A stretch of 64,000 bases of DNA from Olsenella_K sp050953285 (GTDB lineage Bacteria > Actinomycetota > Coriobacteriia > Coriobacteriales > Atopobiaceae): contig JBMNMK010000002.1 in assembly GCA_050953285.1 (NCBI GenBank), positions 1,116,001 to 1,180,000 on the forward strand. The letters run 5' to 3'. Positions 52,055 to 61,166 of this stretch are shown piece after piece. The position numbers were made by a program, and so were the translations under genes. Positions within the stretch are counted from its first letter, which is position 1. Each line of letters starts with the position of its first letter. The notes below the pieces were generated by a model, which saw nothing but the letters and a program-made list of their open reading frames with translations, had not been told where the DNA came from and did not search any database.

Positions 52055-53598
52055 TATGCCCGGCGCCTCTTAGAAGGATCCTTGAGATGCTTGGGCTTAT
52101 AGGCGGACCGGCGCGCATCAGAAAGATCACTCGTGCCGCCATCAAGCACCCGAAGCCCCGCCCTGCGGCTGTCCGCCCTGCGATCGCTCCGCTCAGAGAC
52201 ATTGCGCTCAAGCTCTTCTTGCACCAGCTGATCTGCATGCTGAGAGACGCTGGCATCTTTTTGCTCCGCGGCAAGCACCGAGCCCGCAAGCTTGGAAGCC
52301 ACCGCCGCAGGTATTACGCCCGTATCGTTTTCGTCTGATGTCCTCACGCTCATGTTGGGCATCTTGTCATCCATAGCGTTGAGCGCCTGCTCAAAGATGT
52401 CATTTTCTGCAACAGCACGCTCACGCCCAACATCTTCTGGCGCAGGCGCGTCCACCGGCGAGGCCACCTGAACCTTGCGCGGAACAAAGACGTTACGACG
52501 CTCGGTCGATGCAGAATGTCTGCCAGCGGGGCGAGAAGAACCTGCACCTGGCACGTTTTGCGCACCAGCCGCCGCCGGCATGGCGGGCGATAACACATCC
52601 GCCGATGCGGCGCCAAAACCTGGCAAGTCTTCTGCAAGCTCGTGCGCGCGTGCCTTGCGATACGCAGGGCCCTTCATGCGCGCGACAAATGCACGATCCA
52701 CTTCTACCTCTGATGTTTCATCTACCGGCCTCATGCCCAAGCGTGCCGAATCCTCTGGAGAGGCTGCTCCTAAATGGGTGATGGAACCGCTGAGGGTGTT
52801 TTCCCACCATTTGGTGCCTACATCTCCCACGCTGCCATCTGCGCGCTGAATGACCGGCAAACCTTCCATGAAGAAATTGCTACCCATGCGCTCACTCAGA
52901 AGGGAACGCACACCCCGTGAACGGCGCCGCGCACGCTCTGCATAGCTGCTGTGAACCGCTGTGCTGGCAGGGGTCTTGGCCTCGGCCGCTGCTGGAGCTT
53001 CTGCAGCCAGGTTCTTCTCGCCCGCACGCGGAGCATGACCTGACCGTGAAGGACGCGCGGACTCTTGTGGCACAACCGGCTCTGTGTGCGCGGCAACGCT
53101 ATAAGCTGGCGCAGCAGAGCTGGCGGGCATACCCGGGAAGCGCGGCAGGCGTGCATCCAAACTCTGAGCAGAAGGGCGCGAGGCGCTCACTGCGCGTGAC
53201 ACCTTAGGTGTGGACGCAGGCACCGGCCCAGGCTTGTGTGTTTCTTGCACCGCATGCGCACGTGACGGCTCGGACGCTGCCTTCTGCCCATGCTCATGGC
53301 CCAGCGCTGCCAGCTGTGCCCGCGCTTGCTGGGCGCTCTTTTCTGCACGTGCAATCTCGGCGCGAAGCAAGACGAGCTCATGCTCTGCCTCATTGCGCTC
53401 ACGGTAAAAAAGATAGGCTCCCACCAGGCCAGATACGCATGCACCCACCAGAGCTCCCAGCGCTACGTAGGCCACCGGTGAGCTCATGAGATCAGTTGCG
53501 TTTTGGATCGCGCCTAATGCCTGTGCATGTTCTGGCGCTGCCAGCGTAGCAGCCACCAAACCAGCACAGATGGCAGGGCATTTCTGAGCCTTGCTCAT
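52054..53598 (-). CDS. Membrane-anchored coiled-coil protein with long disordered region
   Basis: 514 aa, not recognised. Hydrophobic segment at about 39-60, then a charged coiled coil to about 105 (NEAEHELVLLRAEIARAEKS), then a long Ala/Pro/Arg-rich disordered stretch and an Arg-rich C-terminus. An internal ordered block (SLLSERMGSNFFMEGLPVI) may be functional. The start is uncertain: ATG 53598 with GGGGGTG upstream is used, and ATG 53616 is possible. Two full copies of the dispersed repeat fall in the disordered region, on opposite strands. It lies between rho and vanZ on the same strand. Confidence 0.75.
   Translation of the reverse strand: MSKAQKCPAICAGLVAATLAAPEHAQALGAIQNATDLMSSPVAYVALGALVGACVSGLVGAYLFYRERNEAEHELVLLRAEIARAEKSAQQARAQLAALGHEHGQKAASEPSRAHAVQETHKPGPVPASTPKVSRAVSASRPSAQSLDARLPRFPGMPASSAAPAYSVAAHTEPVVPQESARPSRSGHAPRAGEKNLAAEAPAAAEAKTPASTAVHSSYAERARRRSRGVRSLLSERMGSNFFMEGLPVIQRADGSVGDVGTKWWENTLSGSITHLGAASPEDSARLGMRPVDETSEVEVDRAFVARMKGPAYRKARAHELAEDLPGFGAASADVLSPAMPAAAGAQNVPGAGSSRPAGRHSASTERRNVFVPRKVQVASPVDAPAPEDVGRERAVAENDIFEQALNAMDDKMPNMSVRTSDENDTGVIPAAVASKLAGSVLAAEQKDASVSQHADQLVQEELERNVSERSDRRADSRRAGLRVLDGGTSDLSDARRSAYKPKHLKDPSKRRRA
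52529..52545 (+). repeat. Dispersed 17-mer GGGCGAGAAGAACCTGC (exact copy)
   Basis: Exact consensus on the plus strand, inside the disordered part of the minus-strand gene, where it is read as Gly-Ser-Ser-Arg-Pro. Confidence 0.9.
53007..53023 (-). repeat. Dispersed 17-mer, one mismatch
   Basis: Minus strand GGGCGAGAAGAACCTGG, in the same gene as the copy at 52529 but inverted. It is read as Gly-Glu-Lys-Asn-Leu. Confidence 0.9.
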
Positions 53599-53742
53599 TG
53601 AGACACGCACCCCCATACATATGTACTTACTTCGTTATCTCTGTGTATGACAATACCACCCAATGCGGCTTTTGCTCGCCACATTTATGGACACGCGCAA
53701 TTCATGTATACCAAGCAACTCTCTGAAGCTGAGCTGAGAGCA

Positions 53743-53767
53743 GAAGAGCCGGGCAGCCCGGCTCTTC
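53743..53767 (-). terminator. Terminator hairpin after rho
   Basis: Perfect 11-bp stem (53743-53753 and 53757-53767) with a 3-base loop, about 30 bases downstream of the rho stop. Confidence 0.75.
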
Positions 53768-53795
53768 TCAACGTGTGATCGTGCGGTATGTGCGC

Positions 53796-55913
53796 TTACA
53801 CATACTCTTGCTGCTGGGCTTTCTTTGCGCTTCTGATGAGGAACTCCTCATTGTCTCTGGTTGCCTTGAGTCCCTTGACCAGAGCTGTTGCCGCACGTTC
53901 GGTGTTGTTCATGTTGGCAAGGATGCGACGCAGACCCCAGATAAATGGTGTGAACTGGGCATCTATGAGCAAATCCTCATTTCTTGTGCCTGAGGCCACC
54001 GGATCTATTGCCGGGAAGATGCGCTTATCGGCCAGCTCACGATCCAGCTTGAGCTCCATGTTGCCCGTGCCCTTGAACTCCTCAAAGATGACCTCGTCCA
54101 TCTTGGATCCGGTATCCACCAAGGCAGAGGCCAAAATGGTGAGCGAGCCACCATTTTCTATATTGCGTGCGGCGCCCAGGAACTTCTTAGGCGGATAGAG
54201 CGCGGCCGAGTCCACGCCACCGGACAGGATTCTGCCGCTTGCCGGAGCTGCAAGGTTGTATGCACGCGCAAGCCTTGTGATGGAGTCCAGGACCACCACG
54301 ACGTCTTCACCCATCTCTACCAGGCGCTTTGCATGCTCAATGACCAGCTCTGCAACGGCGGTATGGTTTGACGCAGGCATATCAAAGGTTGAAGCAATTA
54401 CCTCGCCTTTGATGGAGCGCTGCATGTCCGTAACTTCCTCAGGGCGCTCATCGACCAGAAGGCAGAAAAGGTGTACCTCAGGGTTGTTGGCGGCAATGGA
54501 TTGACAGATGTTTTTTAACACCGTCGTCTTACCTGCCTTAGGTGGCGAAACTATGAGGCCGCGCTGACCCTTGCCAATGGGCGCTACTAGGTCAATGGCA
54601 CGCCCTGTAATGGAGTTCATGCCGTGTTCCATCACCAGGCGCTCGTGCGGATAGATAGGCGTCAGATCACGGAAACGCGGACGCTTGCGCGCCTCTTCCG
54701 GATCAACCCCGTTGATGGTCTCAATGCGGCCGAGGGGCGGAAACTTATTGTTGGAGCGGCTTGGCGTCACGGTGCCTTTGATCTTGTCGCCCGTACGCAG
54801 GCGGAATTGACGAATCAGCTGCTGGTGGACAAAGGCGTCGTGCTCTCCCTGCATGTAATTGCCCGTGCGGAGAAAGCCATAGCCTTCGGCCTGAATGTCG
54901 AGCACGCCCTCAACCGGCCTAAACCCTTCTGCCAGCGCGGACGCCTCAAAAATGGCCTGAACCAGCTCCGCCTTGCGCATGCCCACGTAGTCTATCTCCA
55001 GATCGGCCGCCTTGCTCCTGAGCTCAGCAACCTTCATCTCCTCAAGCGCATCGGTCGTGAGACTAGGCTCGCTCACGCGCTCAGGCGACCTTCGGTTATT
55101 CCGGCGCCGGTTAGGCTGCTGCGCATTTTGCGCTGTGCGCGCCGGCCGCGTCTTGTGCTCACGCACGTGGCGGCGGCGATGCGTGCCCTCCCCTTGCGCG
55201 TCCTCGCCATCTTGTGCCTGCGCCTGTGCCTGCGCTGGGCGAGAAGAATCCTGCGCTCCAAGCTCTTTATCTGCACTGCCTGCCTGGGAGCTGTCCACTG
55301 CGCCCGCATGTGAACTTTCTGCTGCTGGCGCTACTGACGCTGCTGGCGCTGCAGTCACTTGCGCTGCAGGCACCTCATGCTGAGCCTCACGCACTTCCTG
55401 AGGTTGGGCCTCATGTGAGACGGACGTTGCACTATCTCCATCATGAGCAGATGCATCCTCGGTCTTTGCCGCAGCGCTTGCGCGGCGTGTCCTGCGACGC
55501 GGCTTCTCTGCCGGCTCTGCCTCACTTTGCGCTACTGCGCGCGTGCGCGATGCGCGTGTGCGCACCGGACGGGCATCGGACTCTGCAGACGTTGCTGCGT
55601 CGTCCTGGGAAACATCACCATCAGACGTACGTGTGGAGCGCACGGTTTTTGTCGCCCGCTTACGGGGCTTCTTCTCTTCCGCAGGCTCTGCAGCAGCATC
55701 ATCAGGCAGGCTCAGCTGCGCTTGGGTGCCCCCCTCATCTGCCTTGCGGCGCCGCGTCCTCTTGGGCGCGGGAGCGAGTCCTTCAGTGGCATCTTCACTC
55801 ACTTTTTTGCGCGTTCTTGTTTGTCTTTTGCGCGGCTTGGACGTCTCATCCGCCGCTTCATTTTTTGTAGTCTCTTGAGGTATCGACGCAACATCAGTCG
55901 AAGCTTCTACCAT
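53796..55913 (-). CDS. rho: Transcription termination factor Rho with long basic N-terminal extension
   Basis: Hexameric RNA helicase that ends transcription. The C-terminal part (about 285-705) is canonical: a SAP-like helix (LEEMKVAELRSKAADLEID), RNA-binding fold (EGVLDIQAEGYGFLR), Walker A SPPKAGKTT, Walker B VVVVLDSITRLARAYN, and Q/R-loop region LSGGVDSAALYPPKKF. The first 285 residues are a disordered Ala/Arg/Lys/Glu/Thr-rich extension, as in actinobacterial Rho. ATG at 55913 with AGAAGGG upstream is chosen over further upstream ATGs without a site. 705 aa. A dispersed-repeat copy lies in the extension. Confidence 0.94.
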   Translation of the reverse strand: MVEASTDVASIPQETTKNEAADETSKPRKRQTRTRKKVSEDATEGLAPAPKRTRRRKADEGGTQAQLSLPDDAAAEPAEEKKPRKRATKTVRSTRTSDGDVSQDDAATSAESDARPVRTRASRTRAVAQSEAEPAEKPRRRTRRASAAAKTEDASAHDGDSATSVSHEAQPQEVREAQHEVPAAQVTAAPAASVAPAAESSHAGAVDSSQAGSADKELGAQDSSRPAQAQAQAQDGEDAQGEGTHRRRHVREHKTRPARTAQNAQQPNRRRNNRRSPERVSEPSLTTDALEEMKVAELRSKAADLEIDYVGMRKAELVQAIFEASALAEGFRPVEGVLDIQAEGYGFLRTGNYMQGEHDAFVHQQLIRQFRLRTGDKIKGTVTPSRSNNKFPPLGRIETINGVDPEEARKRPRFRDLTPIYPHERLVMEHGMNSITGRAIDLVAPIGKGQRGLIVSPPKAGKTTVLKNICQSIAANNPEVHLFCLLVDERPEEVTDMQRSIKGEVIASTFDMPASNHTAVAELVIEHAKRLVEMGEDVVVVLDSITRLARAYNLAAPASGRILSGGVDSAALYPPKKFLGAARNIENGGSLTILASALVDTGSKMDEVIFEEFKGTGNMELKLDRELADKRIFPAIDPVASGTRNEDLLIDAQFTPFIWGLRRILANMNNTERAATALVKGLKATRDNEEFLIRSAKKAQQQEYV
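55237..55254 (+). repeat. Dispersed repeat with one inserted base
   Basis: Plus strand GGGCGAGAAGAATCCTGC, one insertion relative to the 17-mer, inside the disordered Rho extension (read on the minus strand as Asp-Ser-Ser-Arg-Pro). Confidence 0.8.
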
Positions 55914-56241
55914 CGAGCCAGCCCTTCTCGGCATAGAAATGTGAACACAAAAACAGATGAGCATATACGGTTGACCTGTGTATATGCGCTTGAACAAAGG
56001 GTGCCACGCGCCACGAGACGCATTGAGCAAATGTAGAACAAAGAAATATTCAATAAGTCAGGAGTAGTTTCTGACGGGCACATATGATAGCACCAATAAG
56101 CGCTTATGCGTCAACGGTTATGAGGAATTTTTCATACAAATTTTTCAGCGTGGCTGCTCGCCACACCAGCTCAGGGCTCATATGCCGCTGACTCACGCCG
56201 CAAGAAGCTGGTAAGCTATCCTTTTGTGTGCCCAGAATACA
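55914..56241. promoter_or_regulatory. Control region upstream of rho
   Basis: About 330 bases without a supported gene, between rho and the marR-type gene. On the minus strand TTGACG (56109-56114) and TATCAT (56084-56089), 19 bases apart, form a possible rho promoter with a leader of about 170 bases. A long leader would suit Rho autoregulation, but no specific element is recognised. Confidence 0.35.
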
Positions 56242-56267
56242 GACAAGGACTCTTGCGAGCCCTTGTC
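56242..56267 (-). terminator. Hairpin downstream of the MarR-type gene
   Basis: On the minus strand the arms GACAAGGGCTC and GAGTCCTTGTC (one G-T pair) close a GCAA tetraloop, 31 bases after the stop at 56299. Confidence 0.65.
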
Positions 56268-56298
56268 AACAGAGGATGTTTTGCCGTGCTTTGTGCAC

Positions 56299-56991
56299 TT
56301 ATGCAAGAGGATCTTGCTTCTTACGCGGCTTGCGGCGAACAATGGTTTCCGCAATGGAATCTGCAATTTTTTCTGCATATACGACGCCATCTGCTGTCAG
56401 CCGCAAAGACGTCGACCGTCCCGCTAAACCACTATTCTTTTGACGCTCAATCAGGTCTTCATCCACAAGACTGGATATAGACATTGATACGGTGGGCTGC
56501 AAAAGACCCAGCTTATCTACAATGCCAGATACTGAACTGGTGTATTCACGTGAGCTGAGCAGCACCAACATGAGCATGTCACCAGCAGAAACAGGCACAG
56601 AGCCCATAGCGTCTGCGTAGCGGATGATGCGATCAGGGCTCGTGCGCGCCAATGCTTGCCCATTGGCAATGGACTCAGCGGTACGCTTTGCCAGAAGGCG
56701 TGCGCGATCCTTACCATCTTCTGTGACAAAACACACGATATTTCTGCGGTCATCTGCACCCTCTTGCCGGTCAATAAAACCATGCTTGGCCAGCAAATTC
56801 ATACGGTGCGTAATGGTAGGACGCAGTGCCTTTTGATAGTCCGCAACCTCAGAGGTCTTAATGGGGGCGTCCAGCATGAAGAGATGGCACAGTATTGCAA
56901 AACATTCAAAGGTGAGCCGATCCGCTGGATCTGAGTTCTGACGGACCAAATTGTATGCTCGTCTAATTGAAATGAACTCTCTAAGCTCCAC
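56299..56991 (-). CDS. MarR-family regulator with two winged-helix domains
   Basis: 230 aa, about 1.6 times a normal MarR protein. The first winged helix lies at about 28-100 (KTSEVADYQKALRPTITHRM, then a wing DDRRNIVCFVTEDGK). The second lies at about 135-212 (TSSVSGIVDKLGLLQPTVSM, wing GRSTSLRLTADG). It may act as a single-chain equivalent of a MarR dimer, or dimerise to a four-domain form. Ends in a basic tail. The ATG at 56991 opens an AT-rich promoter region. Ligand and targets unknown. Confidence 0.85.
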   Translation of the reverse strand: MELREFISIRRAYNLVRQNSDPADRLTFECFAILCHLFMLDAPIKTSEVADYQKALRPTITHRMNLLAKHGFIDRQEGADDRRNIVCFVTEDGKDRARLLAKRTAESIANGQALARTSPDRIIRYADAMGSVPVSAGDMLMLVLLSSREYTSSVSGIVDKLGLLQPTVSMSISSLVDEDLIERQKNSGLAGRSTSLRLTADGVVYAEKIADSIAETIVRRKPRKKQDPLA

Positions 56992-57191
56992 GAGCCCCTC
57001 CCTACTGTAGGGGTGCTAAAATACTACTTGTATAGTTAAATTTGATTATAAACACCCAAAAGAAATGTCTATATTATTCACAATGTAAACATAGAGTAAT
57101 CTAAAAATATTAATGCAAATATGTTAATCCTTTCATACATCTGCAATCTGCGTTCAGATTAGTGCATCACCATATATTACCTGCTGACAAG

Positions 57192-57222
57192 AAAAAACTC
57201 CCGCAGATTGCGGGAGTTTTTT
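57192..57222. terminator. Terminator after argS
   Basis: Perfect 14-bp stem (57192-57205 and 57209-57222) with A- and T-tracts and a 3-base loop, 54 bases after the argS stop. Confidence 0.92.
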
Positions 57223-57275
57223 GTATGCATGAACATATACTTTTATTGTAAGTTCAATTTTGTAACTAAAAAGCC

Positions 57276-59120
57276 TTACATGGCACTTGGTGCACTTACG
57301 CCAATGAGTGAAAGGGTAAGTCCTAACACGATTCTCACCGCATCGCACTCCGCCAGACGTGCATGGGACAGCTCGGCATCAATCTCATGACCTTCGCTGG
57401 GAAGCACCTGGCAGTGCTGGTAGAAGCTATGGAACTCCGCTGCAAGCTCCTCTGCATAGTGCGTCAACCTAAATGGAGCGCGATCACGTGCACATGCCTC
57501 CACCAGACCGGGGAACTCTGCAAGTTTTCTAGAGAGTGCAAGCTCAGAAGGATTGCTCAAGAGCGAGAGGTCATAGGTGTCGCCGGTAGCGCGCTTACCC
57601 ACGGCATCCATCCCAAGCTCATCTGCTTCTTCTCGCCCAAGACCTGCCGCTTTTCTGAGAATTGAGCAGATGCGGGCGTGTGCATACTGCACGTAGTAGA
57701 CCGGATTGTCTGCAGACTTGAGCTTCACGGCCTCAATATCAAAATCAATCATCTGATTTGAACTCTTGGAGATGAGCGTATAGCGGGTGGCATCTGGACC
57801 AACCTCTTTGAGCAGCTCATCAAAGGTGATCATGGTGCCCTTGCGCTTGCTCATGCGCACCGGCTTGCCATTGCGCAAAAGGTTTACCAGCTGGCCTAAG
57901 AGCACCTCAAACTCGCCTTTATAGCCCAGAGCGGCACAGGCAGAATCCACGCGCTTGATATAGCCGTGGTGGTCGGCACCCCAGATATCGATGACATGGT
58001 CGACACGCTGGAACTTGTTGTAGTGATAGGCAATGTCGGAAGCAAAATAGGTGTACTCACCGTTGGTCTTTACCAGCACGCGGTCCTTATCGTCCCCAAA
58101 ATCTGTGGACCTAAACCACAGTGCGCCATCGTCAGTTTTGTAGAGATAGCCCTGCTCATCGAGCTTATCAAACGCACGATGCACCGCATCTTTGCCCTGA
58201 TCGTCCACCTCATACAAGGAGCGCTCAGAAAACCACACGTCAAAGCTGCAGCGCGCCGCCTTGCAGGTCTCTTTGATAGAAGCCAGCATGGCCTTGTAGC
58301 CGCGCTCCCTAAAGTCATATGCGCGCGCCTGGGCGTCTTTGTCTACGTCCGTTGTGCCATCTTCTTGGGCAAAGCGGTAGGCAATATCTATGATGTAGTC
58401 TCCACCGTACGAGTTTTCACCCAGTGCCGCCATGAATTTGTCCTGGTAGGGATGGGTATAAGGAAACTTATCGTCCTCATCATCAACAAAGTGCTGGCGG
58501 TCAGCAATGAGGATCTTGTAGGCCTCATCAAGCGTTACCTGCTTATCTTTCATGATCTCACACAGCTGGAGATAGCGCTCAGAGATGGAGTTGCCAAAGA
58601 CATCCATCTGGCTGCCGTGATCATTGATGTAATACTCGCGCTCAATGTTATAACCAGCGTGCTCCATCACACGGCACAAGGAGTCTCCCAGCGCAGCCCA
58701 GCGTCCGTGGCCAATGTGCATAGGGCCTACGGGGTTGGCGGAGATGAACTCCACCTGGCACTTTTGCCCACCGCCAAACGTGGAGCGTCCAAAATCTTTG
58801 CCCTGCTCGCGCACCGTACGCACGACCTCGTTGTTGGATGCTGTGGAAAGATAGAAATTGATGAAGCCAGGACCGGCTATTTCCACCTTTTCTACCGCGG
58901 CGTCGCTATCAAGGTGTCCCACAATGGCCTCTGCAATAGCGCGCGGCGCCATGTGTGCAAGCTTTGCTGAGCGCATGGCAACCGTTGAGCTCCAGTCGCC
59001 GTGAGAGGTGTCTTGCGGACGCTCAAAGCCGAGGTCATCCACCTCAAATGCGGGTAAATCCCCGCTTTGTTGAGCAGCGCTTAGAGCTTGGCGGACAAGC
59101 TTCTCAAGTGTTGTGGGCAT
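57276..59120 (-). CDS. argS: Arginyl-tRNA synthetase
   Basis: Class I aminoacyl-tRNA synthetase charging tRNA-Arg. HIGH-type motif in ISANPVGPMHIGHGRW; KMSKS-type motif in VRMSKRKGTMI; the N-terminal additional domain (FINFYLS) and C-terminal DALR anticodon domain (VEACARDRAPFRLTHYAEEL) are complete. Contains an extra acidic segment in the Rossmann insertion (ADRQHFVDDEDDKFPYTHPY). 614 aa. AAGGAG precedes the ATG. The stretch coding LGREEADEL contains a near copy of the dispersed repeat in another frame. Confidence 0.96.
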   Translation of the reverse strand: MPTTLEKLVRQALSAAQQSGDLPAFEVDDLGFERPQDTSHGDWSSTVAMRSAKLAHMAPRAIAEAIVGHLDSDAAVEKVEIAGPGFINFYLSTASNNEVVRTVREQGKDFGRSTFGGGQKCQVEFISANPVGPMHIGHGRWAALGDSLCRVMEHAGYNIEREYYINDHGSQMDVFGNSISERYLQLCEIMKDKQVTLDEAYKILIADRQHFVDDEDDKFPYTHPYQDKFMAALGENSYGGDYIIDIAYRFAQEDGTTDVDKDAQARAYDFRERGYKAMLASIKETCKAARCSFDVWFSERSLYEVDDQGKDAVHRAFDKLDEQGYLYKTDDGALWFRSTDFGDDKDRVLVKTNGEYTYFASDIAYHYNKFQRVDHVIDIWGADHHGYIKRVDSACAALGYKGEFEVLLGQLVNLLRNGKPVRMSKRKGTMITFDELLKEVGPDATRYTLISKSSNQMIDFDIEAVKLKSADNPVYYVQYAHARICSILRKAAGLGREEADELGMDAVGKRATGDTYDLSLLSNPSELALSRKLAEFPGLVEACARDRAPFRLTHYAEELAAEFHSFYQHCQVLPSEGHEIDAELSHARLAECDAVRIVLGLTLSLIGVSAPSAM

Positions 59121-59160
59121 CTGTAAAAACTCCTTATATCAAACCGAATCGTACGTGTGT

Positions 59161-60648
59161 CTACAGAGTCGCTCTGCCGGAACCATCATACTCAGCGCGC
59201 GCCAACTTCTGACGCACGTCTGACAATCCATATTCCATACCCACGGGATAGATCTGCGGGTTGAGGTAGCGCTTGTAGGCAGGATCCAAATACATGAGCG
59301 ATTCACGGCAGCGCTCTTTTGCCTCATCTATGCTGGCTGGCTCCTTTGCGCGCACGCCGTGTTCGACAACGCATTCAAGCAGCTCATGGCCCTCAAGCCC
59401 CCGAAAATCATACGTGGTGAGCGGATCGAGAATGTCGACTCCTCTACTGTGATCTCCGGTGTCATACGCGTCGTCGACGATAAGATCTCCCGCCGGCGAG
59501 CCGGCGCTGTCCGTAAAGCGGATCACGTGCTGGATGCCAGGAATGGTCCTTTTATACATCTGCTCAGAGAGTTTGATGACCGGGCTCCAGGTGTCAGAGC
59601 CCTGAGGTTTGGTGGCGGAAAGCTTATAGACGCCACCTAAGGAAGGCTGCGGATCACACGTTGCAAGCTTGGTGCCAACGCCAAACGAGTCGATGGGCGC
59701 ACCCTGCGCAAAGAGTGACTGAATGGTGTATTCCTCCAAATCATTGGAGACAGAGATCTTCACATAGGGCAGACCCGCCTCATCAAATGCTTTTCTCGTC
59801 TCCTTGGAAAGCTTGGCCAAGTCTCCCGAGTCAATGCGGATGGCCGCCAGACGCTCCCCCGCTGCCTCCATCTCCTTGGCAACAGTGATGGCATTCTTGA
59901 TGCCTTGGTGAACGTCATAGGTGTCAAGCAACAGTACACAGTTCTTAGGACTTGACTTAGCAAACGCGCGAAAGGCTTCAAGCTCTGTCGGAAATGCCAT
60001 GACCCAGCTGTGTGCATGAGTGCCAAAGACCGGAATGCCGTAAATCTTGCCGGCCAAGACGTTTGACGTGCTCGATGCGCCACCAATATAGGATGCGCGT
60101 GCCACCGCCAGGCCACCATCAGGTCCTTGTGCACGCCTGAGACCAAAGTCTGAGATGGGATGTCCCTGTGCCGCATGCACAATGCGCGCTGTCTTGGTGG
60201 CTACCAAGGTCTGGAAATTGACCAGGTTGAGCAGCGCTGTCTCCAGAAGCTGGCACGCAATGATAGGGCCTTCTACACGCACCAGTGGCTCACGCGGAAA
60301 TACCAGGTCTCCTTCTGGCACCGCATGGATGGTGACATCCATCTTGAAGGTCTTGAGGTAGTCCAGAAAGCCCGGCTTGAACATGCGCCCACCGCCTGGA
60401 GCATTGAGCTTGGCCAGGTAGGCAATGTCTTCGTCCTCAAAGACAAAATTCTCAACCAAGTCTGCAATCTGGCCGACACCGCACGACACCGCAAAGCCAC
60501 CGTCAAAGGGGTTTTCACGGAAGAACACGTTAAAACAGGCGTCATTGTCCGCCAAGCCAGACTCCCAAAAACCTTGGGCCATCGTGAGCTCATAGAGATC
60601 GGTGTTGAGCGAAACATCACTTGGCTTGGTACGGTCGGTAAGCGACAT
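59161..60648 (-). CDS. pncB: Nicotinate phosphoribosyltransferase
   Basis: First step of the Preiss-Handler NAD salvage: nicotinate plus PRPP (with ATP) gives nicotinate mononucleotide. Landmarks: LNTDLYELTMAQGF at the N-terminus, DFGLRRAQGPDG, GTHAHSWVMAFPTELEAF (with the phosphorylated His region) and RIDSGDLAKLSKETRKAFDE. 495 aa is normal for the bacterial long form. GGGGAAGGA precedes the ATG. 40 bases upstream of argS, same strand. Confidence 0.95.
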   Translation of the reverse strand: MSLTDRTKPSDVSLNTDLYELTMAQGFWESGLADNDACFNVFFRENPFDGGFAVSCGVGQIADLVENFVFEDEDIAYLAKLNAPGGGRMFKPGFLDYLKTFKMDVTIHAVPEGDLVFPREPLVRVEGPIIACQLLETALLNLVNFQTLVATKTARIVHAAQGHPISDFGLRRAQGPDGGLAVARASYIGGASSTSNVLAGKIYGIPVFGTHAHSWVMAFPTELEAFRAFAKSSPKNCVLLLDTYDVHQGIKNAITVAKEMEAAGERLAAIRIDSGDLAKLSKETRKAFDEAGLPYVKISVSNDLEEYTIQSLFAQGAPIDSFGVGTKLATCDPQPSLGGVYKLSATKPQGSDTWSPVIKLSEQMYKRTIPGIQHVIRFTDSAGSPAGDLIVDDAYDTGDHSRGVDILDPLTTYDFRGLEGHELLECVVEHGVRAKEPASIDEAKERCRESLMYLDPAYKRYLNPQIYPVGMEYGLSDVRQKLARAEYDGSGRATL

Positions 60649-60726
60649 AACAAATCCTTCCCCTGACTACCTCATGATTTCTGAGCACAACCACATTTTC
60701 TACATAAGAATATCACTCAGGTGCCG

Positions 60727-61152
60727 CTATCTTGGACGCCTGTTAAAGATCATGGCCAGCACCATAAAGAGGGCGAGAAGCGCCACGCCCAGAAGCACCA
60801 ACTTTTGCCCTTGCGGCATCCTGAGGTCGTCATCGGGCTCCATGAGCTTGCGTCCACGCTCGCGCGCTGCCTCTTCACGCGTGCGCGCCGCCTGCTCCCG
60901 CAGCACCTCTTCACGCGTGCGCGCCGCCTGCGCCTGCCGCGCCTGTTCTCGTTCACGCGCCGGCATGTCGCGCACGCGCGCTCCCTCGTGAGTGCGCGGC
61001 GTGGCCTGGGCCTCCTTCTCGCGGCGCAGCCGCTCAAGTTCTGCCCGCTCACGCCGGTTCTTCTCGGCCGCTTCACGCTGCGCCTTCTCACGACGAAGCT
61101 CTTCCAGCTCCGCGCGCTCCTCGCTGCTTAAAGGTGCGCTCTCATCTGCCAT
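60727..61152 (-). CDS. Tail-anchored coiled-coil protein (141 aa)
   Basis: Residues 1-105 are a very charged Glu/Arg/Ala-rich coiled coil with near-repeats (SSEERAELEELRREKAQREA and ERAELERLRREKEAQA, then two QAARTREE units). Residues 116-135 are a hydrophobic helix (LVLLGVALLALFMVLAMIF) ending in RRPR, so the N-terminal part is probably cytoplasmic. Family not recognised. AAAGGGG precedes the ATG. One near copy of the dispersed repeat (GGCCGAGAAGAACC at 61055) codes Ala-Glu-Lys-Asn here. Confidence 0.75.
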   Translation of the reverse strand: MADESAPLSSEERAELEELRREKAQREAAEKNRRERAELERLRREKEAQATPRTHEGARVRDMPAREREQARQAQAARTREEVLREQAARTREEAARERGRKLMEPDDDLRMPQGQKLVLLGVALLALFMVLAMIFNRRPR

Positions 61153-61166
61153 GGCAAGCCCCTTTC

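Noticed and set aside
54624..55870. Two long plus-strand frames opposite rho
   Set aside because: Produced by the Arg/Ala-rich codons of the Rho extension; Leu/Cys/Ala/Arg-rich with no motif.
57966..58970. 334-codon plus-strand frame opposite argS
   Set aside because: Antisense shadow of the synthetase gene.
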